A DNA stretch of 63,219 bases from Paenibacillus alginolyticus DSM 5050 = NBRC 15375 (GCF_000422905.1 NZ_AUGY01000048.1:1-63219), one strand, 5' to 3'; positions 42,627 through 52,385 are shown, numbered from the stretch's first letter. Notes: generated by a model from the sequence alone, not told the origin. Program-made: numbers and translations.

Positions 42627-43418
42627 ATGCCAAAATTGATGATTAACAAGAGAAGCTATTCTGTAAAGGGGGTGTTATTTGATAAGGATGGCACACTACT
42701 CGATTTTATAAGTCTTTGGGGATATTGGAGCGAGTCGTTATACCGGAACTATTCAAGTAAAGTCTTGGCTGTTGCAACGGGGGTCATCGATCCTATCTCT
42801 GATTTGTGGGGAACAGTTCATGACGCCGCCGGGCATATGACTGATTATAGTAGAAACGGTCCACTCGCCATGGGATCGATTGGCGATTTGCTCGCTATAT
42901 TAGCATGGCAAGGCTACCGGCTAGGACTCCCTTGGAGTGAATCCATGCGGTTTGCAAGGGAAAGTAAGCGCTTGGCGGATGAAGAAATGGAACAGGTTCG
43001 CCCCGTTTATCCGCTGCCGGGAGTTGTAGACTTTCTGAAACAATGCCATGATCAAAAAGTGCCCATGGGCATTGTAACGGCTGATGAGACAGCGGATGCG
43101 GAAAAACATTTGCAGTGGTTGGGCATTCGCCAGTTTTTTAAAGTTATTGTCGGGAACGATCTGGTGAAACAGGGAAAGCCTTTTCCCGAAATGGTACACA
43201 TGGCTTGCTTAGAGCTTGGATTAGCACCGAATCAGGTGGCCTTGATTGGGGATACCAACAGCGATATGCAGATGGGTAAATCCGCAGGGGTTGCAGCCAC
43301 TATAGGGATAATGATGAAACATGCTGCACAGTCTGGCGATTGCTGGCTCAATGACGCGAATGTGCTAGTCTCTTCGTACGCTGAACTTCAGTTGGAGGAA
43401 TCCACAGATGAAGGGTGA
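42627..43418 (+). CDS. HAD-superfamily phosphatase
   Basis: 263 residues. Motif I is FDKDGTLLDF, motif II the threonine of GIVTADET, then the lysine in VKQGKPFPEM and motif IV GDTNSDMQMGKSAG. The cap region between motifs I and II is of the alpha-helical type. Members hydrolyse phosphate monoesters, and phosphonoacetaldehyde hydrolase is a relative, but the lysine of that enzyme was not identified here. As the fourth gene of the importer operon it may dephosphorylate the imported compound. ATG 42627 follows AGGAGCGATTGGA. Confidence 0.85.
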   Translation: MPKLMINKRSYSVKGVLFDKDGTLLDFISLWGYWSESLYRNYSSKVLAVATGVIDPISDLWGTVHDAAGHMTDYSRNGPLAMGSIGDLLAILAWQGYRLGLPWSESMRFARESKRLADEEMEQVRPVYPLPGVVDFLKQCHDQKVPMGIVTADETADAEKHLQWLGIRQFFKVIVGNDLVKQGKPFPEMVHMACLELGLAPNQVALIGDTNSDMQMGKSAGVAATIGIMMKHAAQSGDCWLNDANVLVSSYAELQLEESTDEG

Positions 43419-43749
43419 GAGCGGTTTGGGATGGATCCTTTTAATACTTGCCATTCTCTTTGAATTATCGGGTACGACGTCAATGAAGTTATCCGAAGGT
43501 TTTACCCGACTTTGGCCGTCGATTTTGATGTTTGTTTTATATGGCTGCAGCTTTACCCTGCTTAACTTTGCTCTAACCTACATTGAAGTTGGAGTTGCTT
43601 ACGCGATTTGGTCAGGCGTCGGTATTGTTCTCATTACACTGGTGGGATATGTGCTTTTCAAGGAATCATTCAATATTAACCAATTAGCTTGGACGGTAAT
43701 CATCGTTGTCGGTGTCATCGGCTTGAAGTTAAGCAGTAAGGTTAATTGA
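43408..43749 (+). CDS. SMR-family small multidrug/amine transporter
   Basis: 113 residues and four helices with the EmrE/Gdx marks: the glutamate in LAILFELSGTTSMKLSEGF, near residue 19, that binds protons and substrate, and GVAYAIWSGVGIVLITLVGYVLF in helices 3 and 4. It overlaps the HAD gene by 11 bases and so is translationally linked to it. In this operon it may export a quaternary or primary amine produced from the imported substrate. Confidence 0.88.
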   Translation: MKGESGLGWILLILAILFELSGTTSMKLSEGFTRLWPSILMFVLYGCSFTLLNFALTYIEVGVAYAIWSGVGIVLITLVGYVLFKESFNINQLAWTVIIVVGVIGLKLSSKVN

Positions 43750-43808
43750 GGGAACTTTTTCGATCATCCTTGTTTGTTTGAAAAACTAATGTATGGAGGT
43801 TTTCTGTA

Positions 43809-46800
43809 GTGAAAAGAATTTTATCCGTTACTCTCGCATCAACGATGATATTCGGTATGTTATCGAATACCGCAGTAAATGCAGATAATGATGCCGTAAA
43901 CACAGTCGTAAATGATAACCCCCTTCTAGCATCGATTAAATTCGATAATAATTTAAAGGACGATGCAGATCCAGAACATCCATTGACAAAAAATGGAAAT
44001 TTGAGTTATGTAGACGGTGTATTACCCGGGACCAAAGCTCTGCACGTAGAAAGCGGAAACGGCAATTATGCCGGTATGACGCATAGCTTGAATGTTGGTG
44101 ATGGCAGTTTTACCACATCCTTCTGGTATAAGGGCGACACGAAGGATAATCAGGTAATACTATCAAACAAGGATTTTGGCAAGAGCTCTAACCCAGGGTG
44201 GGCGATCTATACTTCAGCCAATTCGGTCAATATGAATATAGGATTCCCGACCGCATCAGTAAAATTTGGCCGCGACACGTTTAATGCTTCCACTTGGCGT
44301 TACGTGACATTTGTTGTAGACAGAGATAAAATGCTCGGGTCGTTGTATATTGATGGTTACGAGATGGCTGAATCTTCGCTGGGGATCGGTAGTTTAGATA
44401 CATCGAACCCATTAAATATAGGTAGCGACGCTTTAGGCGGCAATGGTAGTAATTCTTTCGATATCGCTGATCTGAAGGTTTGGAAAGGTGCATTAAGCAG
44501 TGATGTAGTTCAAGCTAATTATAATGGTTACGGTTTAAATAAAGTAGATATGAACGCACTTAACGGCATAATATCAGAAGCAAATACAATAGTAGCAGGC
44601 GGTCTCGGCAGCGGCTTCAGCCAAACCGATTTTGATTATTTGAAAAAGGTTTTGAATACGGTAGCTACGGTTGCAACAACGCAAAAAGTAAAATTATATA
44701 CACAGGAAACCATCAATTATTACGAACGTGAACTAAACAACGCCATATTCATCTATCAAAAAAGCAATAAAACATTAACTCCCGCCGATTTAAATATAGC
44801 GGATAGCAGCGACCCGGAAATCTCTGCAAATCCCAGTACAATCTCGCGTGTAGAAGCAGATTATAGAAAAGCCCTGAAAGTATTCCCACAGGCCGACGTA
44901 TTGGTGTAGCCTGGCGACATTACCGGCGGTAACAATGCCAATGAATATGTGTGGATGGGTGAGCTTACCAAAGTATACAATAAACTTAAAGCTGAGGGCT
45001 TATTTAACACTACGAAGTTATATATTGTAAAAGGCAACCATGATATGAACGGCACCGAAAATTTAATACCTGTCGGTACGGCGGACGCGTGGAACGAATC
45101 AACGAATTCGTACGATAACGATTTCTATAACGGTGCTTATAGGGTAAAGATAAAAGGATATAATTTGATTGGTTTTGATGCAAATATTAACAGCAGCAGC
45201 ACGGTGGGAAAAGCCACCAATTACCTCAACCAAATTAAAAGTGAAGCGGATTATGATCCAACAAAACCCATATTTGCCATGTCTCACTACCCGATAGGCG
45301 GAACCGTGTGGGGATCGGCATGGAGCAGCGGTGCAAGTAATAATTTCGGTAAATTTATTGCCGACAATAATTTTTCTCAAGTGTTCTATATGTCAGGTCA
45401 TACACAATACGACCCGACCGACGAACGTTCTCTCTATCAAGGTACGGCTTCGTTTCTCGATTCCGGTGGTTCGAACTATTCCAGTTATCAAGATGACGGT
45501 CCGTTCGGCGGATATATCGAAGGCTCGTATGGAAGCTATCATACCGCACCTCGCATCTCGAATTTCATAGAGGTTTACGGTACAAAATTGATCCTCAAGC
45601 AGTATAATTTAGCTACAGATGAATTTGTAAGCATACCTCGTGTAGTCAACGTTGGCGAAGGCAAAGATGCCTTTAGCTATAGCAAGAGCGATATAAGAGA
45701 ACTCATAGCTCCGCAGTTTGATGAGGGCATTAAGATCGATTCCTTCAATAACAACGAAGTTGCTTTTACAATAAAGCAAGCAAATGACAATGTGCGCGGT
45801 ATGGAATATAATATTCAGCTTATCAACAAGCTCACGGGGAAAGTGGACAAATCGTTTAACAGCCTTTCGTATCCGATGGACAAACCATTCGATGTGTACA
45901 GGCATTATAAGTTTACAGGTTTGACGCCGAATACTCCATATATAATCAGGGTATTCGCCGACGATTCCATGTATAACCGTTCGTCGGAGGACATTGACCT
46001 TAAGATTAACACTGGTAATTTAAAAAGCATCACTGCGCCTGCTGACATAACAGGGGTGGCATTCGGATCGGCGAAGACAGCGGACGCCCTTAGATTGCCA
46101 GGGACAGTATCCTTGGTTACTGATGAAGGCGTTGGGAATGCCAATGTGACATGGAATGTAGATGCTTCAAACTATGATCCCACTGTAATGACTGTACAGA
46201 CCTTCACTGTAAATGGAACTGTAACTTTGCCAACTGGGGTGGCAAATCCCAATAACGTGCCTTTGACAACAAGCATTAGAGTAACTGTTAATAGGATCAT
46301 TCAGTCGGCAACGGCGACAAGCCAAGAAACAGCCGGTGAAGATGATAGTGCCTCCATGGCGATTGACGGAAACCCACAAACGATTTGGCATACCAAGTGG
46401 AATAAATCCGACGTTCTCCCTCAATCGATTACCTTAAAACTTGGAACAACTTTCGCAATCGATAAAGTCACATATTTACCAAGGCAATCAGGCGGCAACG
46501 GAATTATTACAGGTTATAACGTATTTGTAAGTAAGGATGGAGTGACCTTTACTAAAGTTGCAAGCGGAACTTGGGCAAACAACAATGCGGAGAAAGTAGT
46601 AACTTTTGATCCGACAGATGCATTATATGTCAAGCTCGAAGCAACGGCGGGTGTTAACGGCTGGGCATCGGCTGCGGAGATTAATGTCTTTGAAGTTGAA
46701 CATCAACCGCCAACGACAACGGACAATGCGCCAAGCGGCTGGGTCAATCAAGATGTCACTGTAACCTTAAGCGCGAGCGATAACGAATCGGGTGTAGCCA

Positions 46801-47429
46801 ATACCTACTACATCGTAGACGATGGCGCTAAGCAAACGGGAACGACCGTTGTATTGTCGGAAGAAGGCGTGCATAAGCTTGTATATTGGAGTGTAGACAA
46901 AGCAGGCAACGTGGAACGGGCACATACAGTATCCGTTAGCATCGACAAGACAGCTCCGTCGATCGTGGTGTCCGTACCGGGAGATAACAATATTTATAAA
47001 GATTCCGTGGATTTGACGCCTCAGATTGCATGGACAGATAACTTGTCGGGTGTAGACAGCAGCAAGACGACGGTGACGCTGGATACGTATTCTTACCAAA
47101 TCGGAACGGCGATCCCGCTCTATAAGTTGCCGCTCGGTCAGCATACCCTTATTGTTACCTCCAGCGACATGGCCGGCAATGTGGGAAGCAAGACCGTTCA
47201 CTTCCAGACGGTGGCCAGCATCGATTCCTTGAAGGCGCTGGTAACACGCTTTGCCGATGCCAAATGGATCGACAATGGGGGAATTGCCAACAGCCTGCAG
47301 GCTAAATTGGCGAACAACAATTTGAAGAGCTTTGTGAACGAGGTGGAGGCGCAAAGCGGGAAACACATTTCAAGCGAAGCGGTAACCTATTTGCTGCGAG
47401 ACGCTCAATATTTATTGACACAAAAGTAG
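43809..47429 (+). pseudogene. Secreted multidomain metallophosphoesterase interrupted by one TAG
   Basis: GTG start behind TATGGAGG, signal peptide ending NTAVNA. Order of parts: LamG-like domain about 38-245, helical FIVAR-like segment 247-325, calcineurin-like phosphoesterase from about 335, bacterial Ig-like domain about 735-835, F5/8 type C (discoidin) domain about 840-975, an Ig-like module ending DKTAPSI, another Ig-like module and a C-terminal FIMAH-type domain (about 1138-1206). The frame is open over 1206 codons except TAG at 44907-44909, codon 367, directly before P-G-D-I-T, one of the metal-binding motifs; GNHD follows at codon 409. A fragment from 44949 would lack this motif and a signal. 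Confidence 0.85.
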
Positions 47430-47504
47430 AACATTATTTGATCACATGGCGATTTGGCCATCATATCCTCACACTATAGGTCAACATCCGCTAGTAGTGA
47501 CTAG

Positions 47505-47594
47505 GCAGTTATTCAGAGATATGACATCAATCAAGATAATAAAATTTCGATTATCGACCTTGAAGCCATTGCTAAAAAGATTTTAAATCAATAA
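47505..47594 (+). pseudogene. Dockerin-like fragment
   Basis: After a stop the frame reads AVIQRYDINQDNKISIIDLEAIAKKILNQ in part and ends at TAA 47592. D-x-N-x-D-x-K-I-x-x-x-D-L is a calcium-binding dockerin or type I EF-hand loop. No start is available. It may be the lost end of the neighbouring phosphoesterase or of a deleted secreted protein. Confidence 0.5.
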
Positions 47595-47602
47595 CAGTAG
47601 GA

Positions 47603-47624
47603 AGGCTAGCAGAGATGCTAGCCT
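47603..47624 (+). terminator. Terminator behind the phosphoesterase and dockerin fragment
   Basis: AGGCTAGCA and TGCTAGCCT around a four-base loop, then CTTCTCC. The T run is poor. Confidence 0.5.
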
Positions 47625-47652
47625 CTTCTCCATATTTGGAGCGCTCCCCAAT

Positions 47653-48606
47653 TTACAAAATCCCGTACTGCTTCCTCATCAGCTCCAACTTTTGTTTGAT
47701 ATAAATTATCGCCTCTGGTGGTTCGATAATCCTGGCCGCTTCTCCAACTCCCCAAATCATCTCCGCGTAAAACGACACCTTGTTCACGGGGATCATCATA
47801 CGGATCACACCACTTCCATCCTCATTGTGTTCAATGAACTCATTAAACCAGCCGTTATCATCTAGGGTTCTTACGCCCATGGGTGTCAGAGTGACTATCA
47901 ATTCCCGTTTCTCCGATGCATTCAGCTCGTCGACATTCCAGTCGAAGATGGATTTCATGTCGACCTCATCCAAGCACTCGATCAAATCGTTCAAGCTGGC
48001 GGAGCGTACGCGATCCGCACGGAAGAGGCGATATCCCCTGCGCTCGAAGCAGTAGGCAGGACAATACCAATAGCCCTGACTAGCGTAAAGACCGATCGGC
48101 TGAATGTCTCTACTCTCGGCTCCTTTACCCGTGTCATACTCGATGGTCACTACGCTTCGGACCATGATGGCCTGCAACAAGGTGCGAAGGAACTTAGCGG
48201 ACATGGACCGCAGGGGGTTCCAGATCACCACTTTGTTCTTCAGCCGGTCGATTTGTTCTTTGATATCAGGAGGAAGGTAATGGTAGAACTTGTGAAGTGC
48301 CGAGGAAGCCCCTTCGTCAAAAGGAAGGGAACCGAAATACTGCAGCGATTGGCAGGCAAAAAACATAGCAACCGCTTCGCTTTCCGAGAATGTAATCGGC
48401 GGGAGCAGCCTCTCCTGCAGCAGCCTGTAGCCACCTCCTCGCCCCTGGACGGAATAAATAGGGGTACCCAGTTCGCTGAGCTCCTGCAAATCGCGGGTTA
48501 TCGTGCGCTTGGATAAGCCTAATTCATCTGCTAGCTCCTGAACGGTAAAGGATTTCCTGGCGTTGACGATCATGATGAGCTGGATCAGTCGCTGTGATTT
48601 TAACAT
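47653..48606 (-). CDS. YafY-type regulator (HTH_11 plus WYL domain)
   Basis: 317 residues. The N-terminal winged helix reads ARKSFTVQELADELGLSKRTITRDLQELSELGTPIYSV, and the middle holds a WYL domain with GLYASQGYWYCPAYCFERRGYRLFRADRV, which binds a ligand or nucleic acid. A C-terminal WCX-like extension follows. Regulators of this family usually control the gene next to them. Its divergent neighbours are an NTF2-like relic and an alcohol dehydrogenase, and a perfect 19-base inverted repeat lies 28 bases before its start. AGGAGGAGTG is its ribosome site. Confidence 0.9.
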   Translation of the reverse strand: MLKSQRLIQLIMIVNARKSFTVQELADELGLSKRTITRDLQELSELGTPIYSVQGRGGGYRLLQERLLPPITFSESEAVAMFFACQSLQYFGSLPFDEGASSALHKFYHYLPPDIKEQIDRLKNKVVIWNPLRSMSAKFLRTLLQAIMVRSVVTIEYDTGKGAESRDIQPIGLYASQGYWYCPAYCFERRGYRLFRADRVRSASLNDLIECLDEVDMKSIFDWNVDELNASEKRELIVTLTPMGVRTLDDNGWFNEFIEHNEDGSGVIRMMIPVNKVSFYAEMIWGVGEAARIIEPPEAIIYIKQKLELMRKQYGIL

Positions 48607-48633
48607 AGCACTCCTCCTCTCATTTTTTTTAAT

Positions 48634-48678
48634 TATACCATTTAAACAAGACGGGAACTGTCTTGTTTAAATGGTATA
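48634..48678. promoter_or_regulatory. Perfect 19-base inverted repeat, likely YafY operator
   Basis: TATACCATTTAAACAAGAC, a seven-base spacer, and the exact complement. It lies between the regulator start (48606) and the relic at 48748. Its CAAGAC-N7-GTCTTG core resembles operators of YafY-like regulators, and both promoters would be covered. Confidence 0.65.
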
Positions 48679-48724
48679 GTCATATTTGTAAACAACTTAA
48701 CGATGAAGGAATGGTGATTAGGCT

Positions 48725-48906
48725 ATGAAAGATTTAAAACCATAGGGGTCACCGATGAGCATCACAAAGCCGTGAGGTACAGTTGGGCGATGGTTCCTAG
48801 GGATGGCAACGTGGCGGTTGCTGCCGGAACCGTCTTCATGCTGCTAGACGATGATGGCCGGATCCGTTCCGACTATCAATTCACCGATGTGCTGCAAGCA
48901 TCTTAA
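48725..48906 (+). pseudogene. NTF2/SnoaL-like protein fragment
   Basis: From 48748 the frame reads VTDEHHKAVRYSWAMVPRDG..., then AAGTVFMLLDDDGRIRSDYQF and ends at TAA 48904. This is the C-terminal third of an NTF2-like (SnoaL) protein. An ATG at 48725 opens MKDLKP and stops at once in another frame, so start and body were joined by a deletion. It may have been the original target of the YafY-type regulator. Confidence 0.6.
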
Positions 48907-48971
48907 TTCGAGCATATTGTCTGGTCATTCGGCAAACTACAGCATCAATCCAATATTGAGGAGGAGATCAC

Positions 48972-49985
48972 GTGAGAAGTTATCATGGAAATTTGGGAGA
49001 GGGCCTTGACGGCCTTTCGGTTAAGGAACACGACATACCGGTTCCGGGTCCAGGAGAAGTGCTAATTCGGGTTAGGGGTTGTTCTCTTAATTATCGAGAA
49101 ATATCAATTCTATTTCATGGCAGGTATCCTCTGCCGGTCCGGCCGGATTTTATCCCAGTTTCAGACGGGGCTGGCGAAATTGTAGAGGTAGGAGAGGGTG
49201 TCACCTGGGTCAAGCCGGGGGAACGAGTCATGGCCACTATCTTTCCAAAGTGGATTGACGGTCCATTCAGCTGGGAGTATGCAGCGCAGCTCGGCGGCTC
49301 ACTCGACGGGATGCTTACTGAATATGCGGTTCTGAGCCAAGAGGCGGTTGTACATATACCCAATCATCTAACTTTCGAGGAAGCCGCAGCTTTGCCATGC
49401 GCAGCCGTTACCGCATGGAATGCTCTCACTAGCGGACAATCGCTGCAAGCCGGACATATCGTACTGACGCTCGGATCAGGTGGTGTCTCGCTATTCGCCC
49501 TGCAGCTTGCCAAATTGTGTGGTGCCCGAGTCATTGCAACCACTTCGAGCGATGAAAAGGCAGACCGATTGAAGGCCCTTGGGGCAGATGAAGTCATTAA
49601 CTATAATACAGTTCCCGACTGGCATATCGCAGTGCGTGAGCTGACGGGAGGCCAAGGCGTCGACCGTGTTGTAGAGGTTGGCGGAACGAGTACCCTCGAG
49701 AAGTCGATTAAATCTATCGCCTTTGAAGGTCAAATCAGTCAGGTCGGATGGCTCACACAAGAAGGCACTTCGATTGACCTCAAAGCTATTGCTTATAACG
49801 TCTTTACCCTCCGGGGGATAGCCGTTGGCAGCCGTGCTCAATTCAACGCGATGAACCGAGCCATTGCGGTCCACCGGATGAAGCCTGTCATCGACCGTGT
49901 GTTTTCTTTTGACGAAGCCAAGGAGGCGTTCAGCTACTTCAAGGAGGCTTCGAATTTTGGCAAAGTTATTATTCGCCATCCATAA
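48972..49985 (+). CDS. Medium-chain NAD(P)-dependent alcohol dehydrogenase/quinone reductase
   Basis: 337 residues. GroES-like part with GPGEVLIRVRGCSLNYREI and PDFIPVSDGAGEIVEVGEGV, then a Rossmann domain whose nucleotide loop is LGSGGVSLFALQLAKL near residue 162, and AVTAWNAL before it. The catalytic-zinc cysteine and the structural-zinc cysteine cluster are not present, which speaks for a zinc-free quinone-reductase-like or enoyl-reductase-like enzyme. The substrate is unknown. GTG 48972 follows GAGGAGGAG. It may be controlled by the adjacent YafY-type regulator. Confidence 0.9.
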   Translation: MRSYHGNLGEGLDGLSVKEHDIPVPGPGEVLIRVRGCSLNYREISILFHGRYPLPVRPDFIPVSDGAGEIVEVGEGVTWVKPGERVMATIFPKWIDGPFSWEYAAQLGGSLDGMLTEYAVLSQEAVVHIPNHLTFEEAAALPCAAVTAWNALTSGQSLQAGHIVLTLGSGGVSLFALQLAKLCGARVIATTSSDEKADRLKALGADEVINYNTVPDWHIAVRELTGGQGVDRVVEVGGTSTLEKSIKSIAFEGQISQVGWLTQEGTSIDLKAIAYNVFTLRGIAVGSRAQFNAMNRAIAVHRMKPVIDRVFSFDEAKEAFSYFKEASNFGKVIIRHP

Positions 49986-49989
49986 AGCG

Positions 49990-50028
49990 GAGCCCTTTCT
50001 TTTCCTTTTGGGAAGAGACAAGGGGCTC
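49990..50028 (+). terminator. Terminator behind the dehydrogenase
   Basis: GAGCCC and GGGCTC with additional pairing of CTTTTCC/GGAAGAG inside, then TTTTGG. Confidence 0.55.
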
Positions 50029-50161
50029 TTTTGGGTGAAAGAAGCTTTGTTGTTGACGGCGTTGGAGGTATCCTGGTCGCGTGTTGCAAAAAGAGGAGCA
50101 TTGCGAGTTAGAAAAAAAGTAATTGACCAATCAATAACGGCGTGTTATATTGATTTCAAGT

Positions 50162-50174
50162 TAGTGATTGATCA
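50162..50174. repeat. Left 13-base inverted repeat around the NAD-binding gene
   Basis: TAGTGATTGATCA. Its exact complement stands at 51185-51197, overlapping the stop codon. Next to it ATTGACCAATCAAT at about 50122 is related. It may be a regulator half-site. Confidence 0.45.
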
Positions 50175-50203
50175 ATTATAAAATAAATGAAGAGGTGATT
50201 CCT

Positions 50204-51187
50204 TTGGAAAAAGCGATAGTAGTAGGAGCAACAGGAGGTACGGGTGCATCGGTTACGGAAGAACTGGTCAATCGAGGAACTCGAACGGTGGCCTTCGGGC
50301 GATCTCGTCAAAAGCTGGAGGATCTTAGGGCTAGGTTGGGCCATCCAGAGAATCTGATGATTGCCATGGGCGATGCTTTTCGTCCGGATGACATCGTCTC
50401 CGCTTCGGAAGGTGCAGATGTCCTATTCCATTGTGCGAACGTGCCTTATCACGAGATGGTCAGCAAGCTGATTCCTCTTGGCGAATCGGTGATGGAGGCC
50501 GCTGATCGTTTGGGCATAAAAGTAGTCGTGATCGACGGCATCTATCCCTATGGAAGAAGGCAGATGGCTCGGGCGACCGAGGAGCATCCCAAGCAGCCGC
50601 ATACGAAGAAGGGCAGAACCAGGCTCGCTTATGAGAAGATGCTTTTCGATCAGCGGTGGAGCCGAGCTAAGGTCATGATTGTCCGTTTGCCCGATTATTA
50701 CGGCCCAACGGCGAATGAGGCTTCTTATCTGGGCTCTACACTTGAAGCGATCGCAGCTGGCAAGATGGCATTTTTCATAGGCAATATGCGTGTCCCTCGT
50801 GAGTTCGTCTACTTACCGGACGCGGCGTTCATGATCACGGAGCTCGCCAGCAAGAACGATGCTTATGGGCAGAACTGGCATATACCTGGTGCAGGCTTGA
50901 TGTCGGGCAAGGAGATCGTGCAAATAGCCCAGCAGGCTAGCGGAAGCGCCAAATCGGTTATTCCGCTTGGAAGAGTCGGGCTGTCTTTGCTCGGTATGGC
51001 TGTTCCAGTTATGAAGGAGGTAGTGGAGATGCTCTATTTGACCGAAGAGCCGCTTGTCTTGAGCGGGGACAAATACGAGCGATTGATCGGACCGGCACGG
51101 GCAACCACCTTCGAAAAAGGAATTACGGCTACGGTTCACGCGTTGCAGAAAAGAAATGGCACTATTTTTACAGCCAATAGTAAGTGA
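50204..51187 (+). CDS. NAD(P)-binding epimerase-like protein (atypical SDR)
   Basis: About 327 residues. The N-terminal nucleotide loop GATGGTGASVTEEL and the arginine-containing GRSRQKLEDL are those of NmrA-like and atypical SDR proteins; RLPDYYGPTANEASYLG and REFVYLPDAAFMITELA resemble NAD-dependent epimerase-type proteins. It probably uses NADP(H), but a reaction cannot be named. TTG 50204 follows AGAGGTGA at the right distance; an in-frame TTG 12 codons earlier has no site. Confidence 0.85.
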   Translation: MEKAIVVGATGGTGASVTEELVNRGTRTVAFGRSRQKLEDLRARLGHPENLMIAMGDAFRPDDIVSASEGADVLFHCANVPYHEMVSKLIPLGESVMEAADRLGIKVVVIDGIYPYGRRQMARATEEHPKQPHTKKGRTRLAYEKMLFDQRWSRAKVMIVRLPDYYGPTANEASYLGSTLEAIAAGKMAFFIGNMRVPREFVYLPDAAFMITELASKNDAYGQNWHIPGAGLMSGKEIVQIAQQASGSAKSVIPLGRVGLSLLGMAVPVMKEVVEMLYLTEEPLVLSGDKYERLIGPARATTFEKGITATVHALQKRNGTIFTANSK

Positions 51188-51197
51188 TCAATCACTA
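51185..51197. repeat. Right 13-base inverted repeat around the NAD-binding gene
   Basis: TGATCAATCACTA, complement of 50162-50174. Together the pair looks like two unequal halves of the palindrome AGTGATTGATCAATCACT. Confidence 0.45.
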
Positions 51198-51286
51198 GTT
51201 AATAGGTTCGGTAGTTCACACCATCCCACGCCTCGAAAGTATCGGTGGTTGGAAGCTGAGTCTGCTTTCATGGCATGAGCCAAGAT

Positions 51287-51317
51287 AAAAAAGGGTTGCC
51301 ACATGGCAGCCTTCTTT
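51287..51317 (+). terminator. Terminator behind the NAD-binding gene
   Basis: AAGGGTTGCC and GGCAGCCTT pair with one mismatch, with A and T runs outside. Confidence 0.65.
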
Positions 51318-51338
51318 CCACAGGCTCTCCTACTTAAT

Positions 51339-51372
51339 ATCTTATAAGAAATTCTAGAAATCACAGAAATTT
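51339..51372 (+). promoter_or_regulatory. Shared element of the carbohydrate locus, copy 1
   Basis: A 34-base stretch that matches the one at 56378-56411 in 31 positions. Core TTCTAGAAATCA; TATTAT as -10 begins 21 bases after the core. Precedes the importer operon. Confidence 0.65.
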
Positions 51373-51424
51373 ATCCGATTTTGGGATGCTATTATAAAAA
51401 TATAAATAAAGCTGAGGTGATGAA

Positions 51425-52372
51425 ATGCAAACGAAATTGGCAGCGGACGCCACTCCCCTCCCTCCCAAGTGGAAATCTTTGATAAGAACGATACGAACGT
51501 ATAAAGTGATGTATGCTCTTTTATTCCCTGCATTATTATATTTTGCAATATTTAAGTACATTCCTATGGCGGGAATCGTTATTGCTTTTAAAAACTACAA
51601 TTTGGCCTTGGGACTATGGGATAGCCCGTGGGTGGGATTGAAAAATTTTAAAGATTTTATTAACGGGGTTTATTTCTGGGATATTATGAGAAACACGATT
51701 ATCATATCGCTGTACAAGCTATTGTTCGGCTTCTCCGCTCCTATCGTACTTGCTCTGCTTCTCAATGAAGTTTATGTCCATTGGTTTAAGAAAATCGTGC
51801 AAACAATTACTTATTTACCCCATTTTCTGTCATGGGTCATTGTTTATGGAATAATGGTGGCATTATTAGCCCCAGGAGATGGCCTTTTTAATATGCTTCT
51901 GAAGGGAAATGGCTTCCAACCGATCTCCTTCCTGACGGAACCTGCCTGGGGCAGACTGCTGATCATCTTATCTGAAATATGGAAGGATATTGGATGGGGG
52001 GCGATATTGTACCTTGCAGCATTAGCGGGAATCGATCCGAGCTTATATGAAGCGGCCCGAATCGATGGCGCATCCAAGTGGAGACAGCTATGGCATGTAA
52101 CATTACCCGGCATTCGAGGAGTCATTATTCTGATGCTGATCCTTAAACTAAGCCATATTCTGGACGCTGGATTTGACCAAATATTCATGTTTGCCAACAC
52201 CTTTAATCAGGAGAAGATCGACATCATCGACACATGGGTATACCGTGAAGGGTTGGAGCGTCTAAAGATTGGGTTGGCTACTGCTGTAGGATTGTTTAAA
52301 GCTGTCATCGGATTTGGTTTAGTTTTGGCTGCGAACAAGCTCGCCAAAAAATTCGATGGGCAAATTTGGTGA
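51425..52372 (+). CDS. LplB-type sugar ABC permease
   Basis: 315 residues and six helices. It begins with the LplB-like YALLFPALLYFAIFKYIPMAGIVIAFKNY and has the EAA loop YEAARIDGASKWRQLWHVTLPG near residue 212. This group imports oligosaccharides released by secreted polysaccharide-degrading enzymes in Paenibacillus. It works with the permease and binding protein that follow; no ATPase gene is present, so a shared MsmX-type ATPase encoded elsewhere is expected. ATG 51425 follows GAGGTGATGAA. Confidence 0.92.
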   Translation: MQTKLAADATPLPPKWKSLIRTIRTYKVMYALLFPALLYFAIFKYIPMAGIVIAFKNYNLALGLWDSPWVGLKNFKDFINGVYFWDIMRNTIIISLYKLLFGFSAPIVLALLLNEVYVHWFKKIVQTITYLPHFLSWVIVYGIMVALLAPGDGLFNMLLKGNGFQPISFLTEPAWGRLLIILSEIWKDIGWGAILYLAALAGIDPSLYEAARIDGASKWRQLWHVTLPGIRGVIILMLILKLSHILDAGFDQIFMFANTFNQEKIDIIDTWVYREGLERLKIGLATAVGLFKAVIGFGLVLAANKLAKKFDGQIW

Positions 52373-52385
52373 GGTGGTTTTGGGT

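Noticed and set aside
46767..47366. 199-codon minus-strand open frame within the phosphoesterase
   Set aside because: Shadow of the coding plus strand; no start signal.
49491..50021. 176-codon minus-strand open frame opposite the alcohol dehydrogenase
   Set aside because: Antisense to a well-conserved enzyme, without ribosome site.
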